Shown piece by piece: positions 16,729-23,097 of a DNA stretch of 57,522 bases; the stretch's first letter is position 1; the number at the start of each line of letters is the position of its first letter. The notes below the pieces were generated by a model. The model searched no databases. It saw only the letters and a program-made list of their open reading frames with translations, and was not told the DNA's origin. The position numbers were made by a program, and so were the translations under genes. Source of the stretch: Phascolarctobacterium sp. (GTDB taxonomy: Bacteria > Bacillota > Negativicutes > Acidaminococcales > Acidaminococcaceae). The DNA lies in the NCBI GenBank assembly GCA_030531205.1, contig JAUNOC010000009.1, positions 1-57,522 of the forward strand, in the 5' to 3' direction.

Positions 16729-17256
16729 ATGGAATACATAACTGGAATGTATGCTCTAAATATGAATTCGCCTGATTTGGAAACTTGTGGAGATTGGCAT
16801 TGGGGAGCATTAAATTGGCAAAAACTTCATATTGAAAACACGAATAGTAATATTTTTGGGGAATATGGAATAAACAAAGCAAGACCTGTTCCGGAACATC
16901 CAAATAACAAATATCCTATTGCTAACCATATCAGAGCGTGCCTTGATTTAATGTTGGAAAGTAGATTCCCTTGCGTACAAGGAATGCGGGAGAATTTTAT
17001 TTGTAATGACAATTATAATGAACTTATCTTTGAAAAAGTTTATATGATGCGTAATTTGCCAATTTGGTATGAAGTAAATGATTTTATGTGGAGAGAGTAC
17101 AAATTGGATTGGCTTAGATATGTCGCTATTGTAAGAAAAAAATATTTTCGCAAAAAACAATATTGTGTTGTGCTTAAACAGTGTAAAAAACATTATTTTC
17201 ATACATATAAGATTCACATAAACGAGCGGTATTTTTATCCATTAAGATTTTTTTGA
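16729..17256 (+). CDS. Conserved hypothetical protein with TCGDWH-type motif
   Basis: A 175-residue soluble protein. The N terminus ITGMYALNMNSPDLETCGDW followed by H, and a central ANHIRACLDLMLESRFPCVQ segment, look like a conserved family I associate with mobile elements of Firmicutes and Bacteroidetes, without known function. It sits between two MNT nucleotidyltransferases. AAGGAA upstream is a modest ribosome-binding site. The histidine/aspartate/tryptophan-rich start could be catalytic, but this is a guess. Confidence 0.6.
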   Translation: MEYITGMYALNMNSPDLETCGDWHWGALNWQKLHIENTNSNIFGEYGINKARPVPEHPNNKYPIANHIRACLDLMLESRFPCVQGMRENFICNDNYNELIFEKVYMMRNLPIWYEVNDFMWREYKLDWLRYVAIVRKKYFRKKQYCVVLKQCKKHYFHTYKIHINERYFYPLRFF

Positions 17257-17283
17257 ATAAACAAATCCATAACAGGTGATAAG

Positions 17284-17646
17284 ATGAAAGAGATAGCAGA
17301 ATTTGATACAATAAAAAAGTTATCTGATATTATTGCAAAGGCCGTTAGACCGTTGCAAATTTACTTGTTTGGTTCTTTTGCAAAAGGACAGCAAAACAAT
17401 CATAGCGATTACGATTTTTTTCTTGTAGTTGACAATAAAGCAAATACGGACGATGTATATTTTACCGCAAGTGAAGCATTGTGGGGAAAACGTAATCGTC
17501 CGGTTGATATTTTAGTTAGCACTAAAAAGAAATTTGAATATTATAAGCAAGATAATTTTAGAGTAGAAAGTGATGTTGTGAGGGATGGTGTGTTATTGTA
17601 TGAAAGAGAAAATGGGGTGGGTAAAAAATGTTCAAAGTTGAATTAG
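17284..17646 (+). CDS. Nucleotidyltransferase domain protein (MNT type), second copy
   Basis: A 120-residue minimal nucleotidyltransferase with LFGSFAKGQQNNHSDYDFFL: GS followed by D-Y-D. It is only distantly similar to the copy at 16277. The stop lies inside the next gene (19-bp overlap), so the two are coupled. A decayed copy of its first ~50 bases lies at 18664-18715. Confidence 0.85.
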   Translation: MKEIAEFDTIKKLSDIIAKAVRPLQIYLFGSFAKGQQNNHSDYDFFLVVDNKANTDDVYFTASEALWGKRNRPVDILVSTKKKFEYYKQDNFRVESDVVRDGVLLYERENGVGKKCSKLN

Positions 17647-17915
17647 AATTTGATAAAACTTTACCAAAAGAAACTGTCAACAGTATGTGTGAACAAGTTG
17701 ACGAAATTTTTGCCGAGGAAGGTATTCCTTGTGCTGAAAGTTCTTTTGGAAAAAGAAAATATGAAGATATTGTTGACAAAGTAACATTAGGAAATGTCGG
17801 CATTTTGCTCCATAGAATTAAGCAGAATACAAATGTAAGTAAAGCACTTTCAAAAGCTATTGGCATTTTTGAAAATGAAACAGCGGATTTACTGACCGAC
17901 TACATAAAAGGATAG
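17628..17915 (+). CDS. Small hypothetical protein coupled to the second MNT
   Basis: A 95-residue acidic protein (VELEFDKTLPKETVNSMCEQ, then VDEIFAEEGIPCAE). It overlaps the upstream nucleotidyltransferase by 19 bp, an arrangement typical of paired components. No known domain recognised. Confidence 0.6.
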   Translation: MFKVELEFDKTLPKETVNSMCEQVDEIFAEEGIPCAESSFGKRKYEDIVDKVTLGNVGILLHRIKQNTNVSKALSKAIGIFENETADLLTDYIKG

Positions 17916-17945
17916 TATTATAATAAAAGCGACAAGGATGAATAG

Positions 17946-18632
17946 ATGATATATGTTACTGGGGATATACATGGGGATATTAGCCGTATAAATGTTAAGA
18001 GATTTCGTTATCATTGGGGCGAAAATGATTTTGTTATCATTGCCGGAGATTGCGGCTTGTTATGGGATAACAAACCTACACCGAAAGAATTAAGTTTATA
18101 TAATTGGTTGGCGAATCAGCAGTTCACCACATTATTTGTTGATGGCAACCACGAAAATTTTACAAGAATTAAAGCACTGCCAGTTGTGGATTATATGAGT
18201 GGAAAAGCACATAAAATCAATGATAAATTTTATCATTTAATGCGTGGGGAAGTTTATACCATTCAAGATAAAAAGATATTTACTTTTGGCGGGGGTACTT
18301 CTATTGACAAAGATTTACGGACTTCGTTTATATCATGGTGGCCGGACGAAGTATTTAATGAAGAAGAAAAACAAAATGCCTATAACAATCTTGAAAAAGT
18401 AAATTATGAAGTTGATTATGTGATTACTCACTCAGGTCCTAAAAGCGTAATGCCCGATTTTCCGTTACACATGAAGATTTATAAAAAACCTTGTCCTGTT
18501 GAGAAATTTCTTGATGAACTTTATAAAAAAATAAAATTTAAATATTGGTTTTTCGGTCATTATCATTATAATTGTGACGATGAACCGGCTAAATGTTATA
18601 TGCTTTATACCCAAATTAAAACATTGGAATAA
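17946..18632 (+). CDS. Metallophosphoesterase
   Basis: A 228-residue calcineurin-like phosphoesterase with all motifs: GDIHGD at residues 6-11, GDCG near 37, GNHEN near 67, ITHSGPKS near 160 and GHYHYN near 205. These bind two metals for phosphate ester hydrolysis. The substrate is unknown; proximity to two nucleotidyltransferases suggests possible reversal of a nucleotidyl modification, which is inference only. Confidence 0.88.
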   Translation: MIYVTGDIHGDISRINVKRFRYHWGENDFVIIAGDCGLLWDNKPTPKELSLYNWLANQQFTTLFVDGNHENFTRIKALPVVDYMSGKAHKINDKFYHLMRGEVYTIQDKKIFTFGGGTSIDKDLRTSFISWWPDEVFNEEEKQNAYNNLEKVNYEVDYVITHSGPKSVMPDFPLHMKIYKKPCPVEKFLDELYKKIKFKYWFFGHYHYNCDDEPAKCYMLYTQIKTLE

Positions 18633-18663
18633 TTCCAATGTTGCTGGTAAAACAATAAGTTAT

Positions 18664-18715
18664 TAACAGGTGTTAAGACGAAAGAGATAACAGAATTTGA
18701 TAAAATAAAAAGGTA
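18664..18715 (+). pseudogene. Decayed duplicate of the MNT gene start
   Basis: The text AACAGGTGTTAAGACGAAAG and the next ~30 bases match 17269-17325 (AACAGGTGATAAGATGAAAG...) at most positions, with the ATG changed to ACG and the frame lost. It is a remnant of a duplication of the second nucleotidyltransferase gene. Confidence 0.6.
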
Positions 18716-18734
18716 ATTTGAAAGGAGAAATAAA

Positions 18735-19034
18735 ATGGCAACTTTAGAGGAAAAAAATGAAATTGCTCAAATTGTGAAATTTACATTAGAAGAAAAAGAA
18801 GAAATGCTTAAAATTGCAAATTCAGGGGAAAAAGTTTTAGAGTTATTACAAGAAGTTGGTTATACAGAAAAAGAGGCAAAAAATTGGTATAGTTATCATT
18901 CAAACATAAAGGTGGTTTGGATAGCGAATATAATTTTAAAACTGAAAGAATATGGTAAATTGCCGAAAAATAAGTCGGTAAAAGATGTTTATGAGAATAT
19001 TTATTCTGAATTGGATTCGCCGGGATTTATGTAG
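18735..19034 (+). CDS. Hypothetical protein
   Basis: A 99-residue helical protein (LEEKEEMLKIANSGEKVLEL, then LQEVGYTEKEAKNWYSYHSN). A GAAAGGAG ribosome-binding site precedes the ATG. No family recognised; located in the cargo part of the mobile element just upstream of relBE. Confidence 0.5.
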   Translation: MATLEEKNEIAQIVKFTLEEKEEMLKIANSGEKVLELLQEVGYTEKEAKNWYSYHSNIKVVWIANIILKLKEYGKLPKNKSVKDVYENIYSELDSPGFM

Positions 19035-19043
19035 TTTGAGATG

Positions 19044-19072
19044 TTGACTTTGTTGTATTGATGTGTTACAAT
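19044..19072 (+). promoter_or_regulatory. Promoter of the RelBE operon
   Basis: TTGACT 19044-19049, 17-bp spacer, TACAAT 19067-19072. The expected start of transcription (~19079) lies downstream of the in-frame ATG at 19071, which therefore cannot be the antitoxin start. Confidence 0.65.
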
Positions 19073-19094
19073 GTCACACAAGGAAGGTGATAGT

Positions 19095-19316
19095 ATGACT
19101 TGTTCGGTAAGGATGACAGAAAGTGAAAAGGCGATGGCACTTAAATATGCTGATTTTCATGGTATATCATTATCTCAGGCATTCAGGGAAGCACTGATGG
19201 AACGGATAGAGGATGAACTGGATGCCAAAGCAGGGGATGAGGCATGGGAAGAGTTTATTAAAAGTGGGGAGAAAGCACGTCCTATAGAAGAGTTGTGGAA
19301 AGAGTTGGGGTTATGA
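19095..19316 (+). CDS. relB: RelB-family antitoxin (ribbon-helix-helix)
   Basis: A 73-residue antitoxin. The N terminus (CSVRMTESEKAMALKYADFH, then GISLSQAFREALMERIEDEL) is a ribbon-helix-helix DNA-binding domain, and the acidic C-terminus (AWEEFIKSGEKARPIEELWK) would wrap the toxin. ATG 19095 is chosen because AAGGAAGGTG precedes it and the promoter -10 box covers the earlier ATG. Its last bases overlap the toxin start as ATGA. Confidence 0.85.
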   Translation: MTCSVRMTESEKAMALKYADFHGISLSQAFREALMERIEDELDAKAGDEAWEEFIKSGEKARPIEELWKELGL

Positions 19317-19582
19317 AAAAATACCAAATTCTTACAACACCGAAGTTTGACAAAGCAATAAAAAAACTTGATTTGGTTACTCGTGCGACTATAAAAAAGT
19401 GGATTGATAATAATCTTGTGAATACTACAAATCCACGTCTTCACGGCAAAGCGTTGAGAGGAGATTTGGCAGGAAAATGGCGGTATAGAGTGGGCAAATA
19501 TCGTTTAATTGCTACTATTCAAGACAATAAACTAATTATTCTCATGCTTTCCGTTGGCATTCGTAATGAAGTATATAAGTGA
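19313..19582 (+). CDS. relE: RelE/ParE-family toxin
   Basis: An 89-residue RelE-fold mRNA interferase candidate: YQILTTPKFDKAIKKLD at the start, then LRGDLAGKWRYRVGKYRLIA and a hydrophobic final strand. Basic residues needed for RNA cleavage are present. It overlaps relB by 4 bp and appears intact. Confidence 0.85.
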   Translation: MKKYQILTTPKFDKAIKKLDLVTRATIKKWIDNNLVNTTNPRLHGKALRGDLAGKWRYRVGKYRLIATIQDNKLIILMLSVGIRNEVYK

Positions 19583-19587
19583 AAAAA

Positions 19588-19755
19588 ATGAAGGTAAAAA
19601 TGAATAAGCACATTGGCAAAGATGCACTAAAATTTATAGATAGTTTATTAACACCGAAAGAAATTGCAAAAAGCAATCTTCGGGTTGCTCTCATTGGAAA
19701 ACTTATTAAAGACAGACAGGAAAAAGTGTACATTCAAACGGAAAGTAAATTTTGA
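19588..19755 (+). pseudogene. Truncated HTH antitoxin remnant (HigA-like)
   Basis: A 55-codon ORF five bases after relE. Residues KHIGKDALKFIDSLLTPKEI and SNLRVALIGKLIKDRQEK match the N-terminal part of XRE-type antitoxins that usually continue with GISQ-type helix-turn-helix sequence; here the frame goes to VYIQTESKF and stops. It looks like the front of a second antitoxin gene cut off by recombination next to the element's end. Confidence 0.55.
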
Positions 19756-19758
19756 TAT

Positions 19759-19781
19759 AGTAATCAATAAAGTAATCACAA
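19759..19781 (+). repeat. Candidate integrase arm-type site, right
   Basis: AGTAATCAATAAAGTAATCA plus CAA, a 22/23 match to 11046-11068. It lies about 150 bp inside the right att repeat; the 19756-19908 stretch holds nothing else recognised. Confidence 0.5.
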
Positions 19782-19908
19782 TAAAATTACAAAAAATTTT
19801 GTTGTGATGTGTGTCCATCCGTGGTAAAATAACTAAAAAATTGGACATATTTTGAACGTAATTTATAAAAATTTTTTTAGTAGTGAAAACTTGATTTTTA
19901 TTACTTTT

Positions 19909-19958
19909 TTTGTAATCAGTAGGTTGCGGGTTCAAGTCCTGTGCCTAGCTCCATTTTT
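19909..19958 (+). repeat. Attachment site repeat, distal (displaced tRNA-Thr 3' end)
   Basis: A perfect 50-bp copy of 10975-11024. It contains only the 3' part of the tRNA and is not a functional tRNA gene. It marks the right end of the mobile element, 20 bp before ung. Confidence 0.92.
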
Positions 19959-19978
19959 TTTTGCAAAAGAGGATTATT

Positions 19979-20644
19979 ATGGAAGTTCGGATAGAAGAAT
20001 CGTGGCGAAACATACTTCAACCACAATTTGACAGTCCCTATTTTGAAATGCTGGCAAATTATGTGCGTCAGGCATATCAAAACAGCATTGTCTATCCGCC
20101 TGCGGGAAGAATTTTTGAGGCGTTTAACCGTACCCCTTTTGACAAAGTCAAAGTTGTAATATTAGGTCAAGACCCATATCATGAACCGGGACAGGCACAC
20201 GGACTTTCTTTCTCGGTGAAACCGGGTGTGCAAGTGCCGCCGTCATTGGTAAATATCTATCGGGAATTGAGCGAAGAATATCAAGTAAATTATTTGGTAC
20301 GCAATGGGGATTTGTCTCATTGGGCAGACCAAGGTGTGTTGTTGCTCAATGCCACACTCACGGTACAGGCAGGACGGGCATGCAGTCATCAGGGTAAAGG
20401 TTGGGAAACCTTTACGGATGCGGTTATCAAAAGCATCTCGCAAGAAAGGGAGCATGTGGTTTTCCTGCTTTGGGGAAATTACGCCCGTCAGAAAAAAACT
20501 TTGATAGACAGCACTAAACATTTGGTGTTGGAAGCACCGCATCCGTCTCCGTTGTCGGCTTTTAGAGGATTCATTGGATGTGGGCATTTCAAAAAGGCAA
20601 ATGAATATCTCCAACAATATGGAATTACACCGATAAAGTGGTGA
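19979..20644 (+). CDS. ung: Uracil-DNA glycosylase
   Basis: Removes uracil from DNA in base excision repair. A family 1 enzyme of 221 residues with the water-activating motif GQDPYHEPGQAHGLSFS and the C-terminal HPSPLSA loop. ATG 19979 follows AAAGAGGA; an in-frame ATG at 19961 lies within the att T-tract. Integration of the mobile element separated this gene from tRNA-Thr. Confidence 0.97.
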   Translation: MEVRIEESWRNILQPQFDSPYFEMLANYVRQAYQNSIVYPPAGRIFEAFNRTPFDKVKVVILGQDPYHEPGQAHGLSFSVKPGVQVPPSLVNIYRELSEEYQVNYLVRNGDLSHWADQGVLLLNATLTVQAGRACSHQGKGWETFTDAVIKSISQEREHVVFLLWGNYARQKKTLIDSTKHLVLEAPHPSPLSAFRGFIGCGHFKKANEYLQQYGITPIKW

Positions 20645-20678
20645 GATTTTCAGATCGTTGCAAAATAAAAATAAATTG

Positions 20679-20707
20679 TTGACAAATTAGAAGTAAATCA
20701 TTATAAT
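20679..20707 (+). promoter_or_regulatory. Promoter of the tRNA-Asn/tRNA-Val unit
   Basis: TTGACA 20679-20684, 17-bp spacer, TATAAT 20702-20707: consensus on both boxes. Confidence 0.8.
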
Positions 20708-20736
20708 ATGTTGCATATCCTTTAAGGGACACACAC

Positions 20737-20812
20737 TCCCCGATAGCTCAGTCGGTAGAGCACCTGACTGTTAATCAGGCTGTCGCTGGTTCGAGCCCGG
20801 CTCGGGGAGCCA
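20737..20812 (+). tRNA. tRNA-Asn(GTT)
   Basis: A 76-nt cloverleaf. Acceptor TCCCCGA/TCGGGGA, discriminator G, encoded CCA; anticodon arm CCTGA-CTGTTAA-TCAGG gives anticodon GTT. Confidence 0.95.
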
Positions 20813-20815
20813 CAC

Positions 20816-20891
20816 GGGCGCTTAGCTCAGCTGGGAGAGCACCTGCCCTACAAGCAGGGTGTCAGCGGTTCGATCCCGTTAGCGCCCACCA
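20816..20891 (+). tRNA. tRNA-Val(TAC)
   Basis: A 76-nt cloverleaf. Acceptor GGGCGCT/AGCGCCC, discriminator A, encoded CCA; anticodon arm CCTGC-CCTACAA-GCAGG gives anticodon TAC. Three bases after tRNA-Asn, so one transcript. Confidence 0.95.
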
Positions 20892-20892
20892 C

Positions 20893-20930
20893 AAAAAACT
20901 CTTAATCTTGCAAAAGGTTGAGAGTTTTTT
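20893..20930 (+). terminator. Terminator after the tRNA pair
   Basis: AAAAAACTCTTAATCT pairs with AGGTTGAGAGTTTTTT including two G-T pairs, ending in a T-tract. Confidence 0.8.
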
Positions 20931-20939
20931 CTTATCTGA

Positions 20940-20968
20940 TTGGCAGAGGAACAAAGATGTGTTATAAT
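20940..20968 (+). promoter_or_regulatory. Promoter of the DUF805 gene
   Basis: TTGGCA 20940-20945, 17-bp spacer, TATAAT 20963-20968, followed by GGAGGGGAG at 20990-20998 and the ATG at 21001. Confidence 0.6.
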
Positions 20969-21000
20969 AACAGAAAATTTAGGATATTCGGAGGGGAGAA

Positions 21001-21537
21001 ATGAAGATTTGCAAAAAATGTAATTTGACCTTTGAAGATGAGATGCAGTTCTGCTCCAAGTGTGGGGGCAATTTGGAAGAACAGGTTTTAGAGGCAGAAC
21101 CGGTGGAAAATATGCCAGAGGAAAACCATGGACAAGGTTTTGAAATCGGCGGAAAACAGGAATTGTGGTCATGGGAATTTTGGTTAAGCCCCAATGGTCG
21201 CCGCAACAGAAAGCCATATATTTTGTACAATATTGCGGTATGGCTTTTGGGCGGGGTAATTGCTTTATTGACCGCAGTACCATTGGTCGGTTGGGCATTT
21301 GGGGTGTTGCTGTTTTATGCTAACTGTATCAATGTTATTAAGCGCTTGCATGATGTGGATATGAGTGGTTGGTGGGCAGTGGTGCCGGCGGTGGCTTCCG
21401 TAGGATTTTTGGCTATGGGAAGTTTGATTATTGGAACTATTGCTTTCTTTGTTAATGTTTTCTTATGGGTTTATCTCATTTTCAAGAAGGGGACAGAAGG
21501 GGAGAATAAATATGGTTCTGACCCATTAGAAATATAA
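21001..21537 (+). CDS. DUF805 membrane protein with N-terminal zinc ribbon
   Basis: A 178-residue protein. Residues 1-25 form a zinc ribbon (CKKCNLTFEDEMQFCSKCG). After an acidic linker comes a DUF805-type membrane domain beginning FWLSPNGRRNRKPYILYNIA with three to four hydrophobic helices and the RLHDVDMSGWWA motif of the family. Function of DUF805 proteins is not established. Single-gene unit between two terminators. Confidence 0.85.
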   Translation: MKICKKCNLTFEDEMQFCSKCGGNLEEQVLEAEPVENMPEENHGQGFEIGGKQELWSWEFWLSPNGRRNRKPYILYNIAVWLLGGVIALLTAVPLVGWAFGVLLFYANCINVIKRLHDVDMSGWWAVVPAVASVGFLAMGSLIIGTIAFFVNVFLWVYLIFKKGTEGENKYGSDPLEI

Positions 21538-21552
21538 AAAGAAATAAAATGC

Positions 21553-21581
21553 TTGCAAATTCTTTCAAAATTGCATATAAT
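21553..21581 (+). promoter_or_regulatory. Promoter of the orphan antitoxin gene
   Basis: TTGCAA 21553-21558, 17-bp spacer, TATAAT 21576-21581; GAAGGTG and the ATG at 21604 follow. Confidence 0.6.
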
Positions 21582-21603
21582 GACTACGAAAGAAGGTGAA
21601 AAT

Positions 21604-21870
21604 ATGACTACAATCAGTTTAAGATTTGACGATAGTGAAAAAATAAGATTAGACGAACTCTGTTCGGAAATGGGCATCAATTTAACTACGCTGTTTATGA
21701 TTTATGCCAAAAAGGTAATTCGTGACCGTAAAATACCTTTCGCAGTTGAAGCAAATCCAGATCCATTTTATTCCGCAGAAAATATGGCACATCTTCAGCG
21801 TTCCGTTGAGCAGATTAATTCCGGCAAAGTCGTTGAAACTACATTGAAAAAATTAGAGGCGGCTTTATGA
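21604..21870 (+). CDS. RelB/DinJ-family antitoxin, orphan
   Basis: An 88-residue antitoxin. The N-terminal ribbon-helix-helix reads TTISLRFDDSEKIRLDELCS then EMGINLTTLFMIYAKKVIRD; the C-terminal acidic part is MAHLQRSVEQINSGKVVETT. The stop overlaps an ATG (21867) as ATGA, the usual junction with a toxin gene, but that reading frame ends after eight codons (MSYLYCIL). The toxin has been lost. Confidence 0.85.
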   Translation: MTTISLRFDDSEKIRLDELCSEMGINLTTLFMIYAKKVIRDRKIPFAVEANPDPFYSAENMAHLQRSVEQINSGKVVETTLKKLEAAL

Positions 21871-21893
21871 GTTATTTATATTGCATCCTGTAA
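21867..21893 (+). pseudogene. Vestigial toxin start
   Basis: ATG overlapping the antitoxin stop, translating to MSYLYCIL and a stop. Its position and the ATGA coupling suggest the very start of a deleted RelE/YafQ-type toxin gene. Confidence 0.4.
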
Positions 21894-21929
21894 AAATCAC
21901 TATGACGATAAATAGTAAAAATCATTCTG

Positions 21930-21963
21930 AAAAAGTGCCATCCTGACGGATGGCATTTTTATA
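21930..21963 (+). terminator. Terminator before holA
   Basis: TGCCATCC (21936-21943), TGAC loop, GGATGGCA (21948-21955), preceded by A residues and followed by TTTTT. Confidence 0.85.
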
Positions 21964-21972
21964 TTTATTTTC

Positions 21973-22001
21973 TTAACTATTATTAAATAATATGCTATAA
22001 T
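21973..22001 (+). promoter_or_regulatory. holA promoter, nearly leaderless transcript
   Basis: TTAACT 21973-21978, 17-bp spacer, TATAAT 21996-22001. Only eight bases separate the -10 box from the ATG at 22010, so the mRNA would begin at or within a few bases of the start codon. No ribosome-binding site is visible. Confidence 0.6.
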
Positions 22002-22009
22002 ACATAATT

Positions 22010-23083
22010 ATGGAATTTGCACCGCAAGAATTTTTAAATAAATTAAAACATGGTCTGGAACTGCCAAGGTTAGTTGCCGTGGTGGGGGAAGAAATTTATT
22101 TTCGTCAAAAAGTAATGAACGCTCTGACGGAAATGGTGTTTGACGGCGTGGAGCAGTCCGACAGGGAAATTCACCGCTTTGAGAGTGATACGGATTTTCA
22201 GGCAGTGGAACAGGCGGTGAACAGTTATCCTTTTTTTTGCGGCAAGAGTTTAGTTGTTATTGCGGATGAGAAGTTGTTTGAGGTAAAAGGCAAAAGTTCG
22301 GAAGATGGCTTGGCGAAACGCTTGGAGCCGTATCTGCAATTAGTGGAAAATTTGCCTGAGTACTGCACCTTTGTTTTCAACGTTCCCAAGTTTAACAAAC
22401 TATTGAAGTTATATAAATACATTCGTGACAACGGGGCGGCGGTTATAGGTGAGCCCATAAGGTCTGATAAGTTGTCGCCGTGGTTGCGTGAATGTGCGGA
22501 GTCATATGGTGGCAGTTTTGATGGCACAGGTATTCGTCAGATTATGGAATATCTTGCTCCTACAAATTTTGCTCCCCTGTCTTTGCTGGAGCGGGAAATT
22601 GAAAAACTGAAATTATTGCGTGGAACAGAAAATCCTTGGACGGATAAGGATGTGGAGCAGGTGTTCAGTGATTTGCCGGAGTTAGGTGCCTTTAAGTTGG
22701 CAGATGCGGTAACGAGCCGTCAGCTGGAAAATGCTTTGCGTTTTTTGCGGGTAGAGCAAAAGCGTCCGAACTCTGAATCCGTAGCCATAACGGGAATGCT
22801 CCGCTACAAATTACGTATGATTATCAGGGTTATGGAATATGCCGCAGCGGGATTGAGTTTGAAACGGATGGAAGAACGGTTCACAGATATAAAAAATCCC
22901 TCGTGGCAATTACGGCAGGCGGCATTGGTCAAGGGATTTGATATGGAAAAACTGATGTGGGCCTATCGGGAACTGGGTCAGGTGGACAGGACAGCAAGAA
23001 CTTTGGGATGGTCAAAGGAAAGATGCTTTGACAGGATTGAAGAAATTATTGTGGGGCTTTTGACAAAAAGCAGTTATAATTAA
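22010..23083 (+). CDS. holA: DNA polymerase III subunit delta
   Basis: Clamp-loader subunit that opens the beta sliding clamp. The 357-residue protein has the family start (FLNKLKHGLELPRLVAVVGE, then EIYFRQKVMNAL), the GEPIRSDKLSPWLRECAESY-type central region, and a helical C-terminal domain (AITGMLRYKLRMIIRVMEYA). The start agrees with family N-termini, although it lacks a Shine-Dalgarno sequence. glnA follows after 14 bp and is probably co-transcribed. Confidence 0.92.
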   Translation: MEFAPQEFLNKLKHGLELPRLVAVVGEEIYFRQKVMNALTEMVFDGVEQSDREIHRFESDTDFQAVEQAVNSYPFFCGKSLVVIADEKLFEVKGKSSEDGLAKRLEPYLQLVENLPEYCTFVFNVPKFNKLLKLYKYIRDNGAAVIGEPIRSDKLSPWLRECAESYGGSFDGTGIRQIMEYLAPTNFAPLSLLEREIEKLKLLRGTENPWTDKDVEQVFSDLPELGAFKLADAVTSRQLENALRFLRVEQKRPNSESVAITGMLRYKLRMIIRVMEYAAAGLSLKRMEERFTDIKNPSWQLRQAALVKGFDMEKLMWAYRELGQVDRTARTLGWSKERCFDRIEEIIVGLLTKSSYN

Positions 23084-23097
23084 CAGGGAGGATTATT

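Larger units (their letters stand above)
11020..19953 (+). mobile_element. Integrative mobilizable element in tRNA-Thr, ~8.9 kb
   Basis: Bounded by the 50-bp tRNA-Thr duplication. It contains a repressor, excisionase-like protein, DnaD-like replication protein, tyrosine integrase, coiled-coil protein, MobA/MobL relaxase with oriT, and cargo genes (MNT transferases, phosphoesterase, toxin-antitoxin). No type IV secretion genes are present, so transfer would need a helper. Genes are AT-rich relative to ung and uppP on either side. Direct repeats at 11046-11068 and 19759-19781 (22/23 identical) near the two ends are candidate integrase arm sites. Confidence 0.92.

Noticed and set aside
16277-17256. 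Classical MNT-HEPN toxin-antitoxin pair
   Set aside because: The neighbouring 175-residue protein lacks a recognisable RxxxxH HEPN motif in a helical context, so the standard assignment is not supported.
19909-19953. Possible second tRNA gene
   Set aside because: Only the 3' part of tRNA-Thr from the anticodon loop is present; no 5' acceptor, D-arm or anticodon stem. It is the att duplicate.
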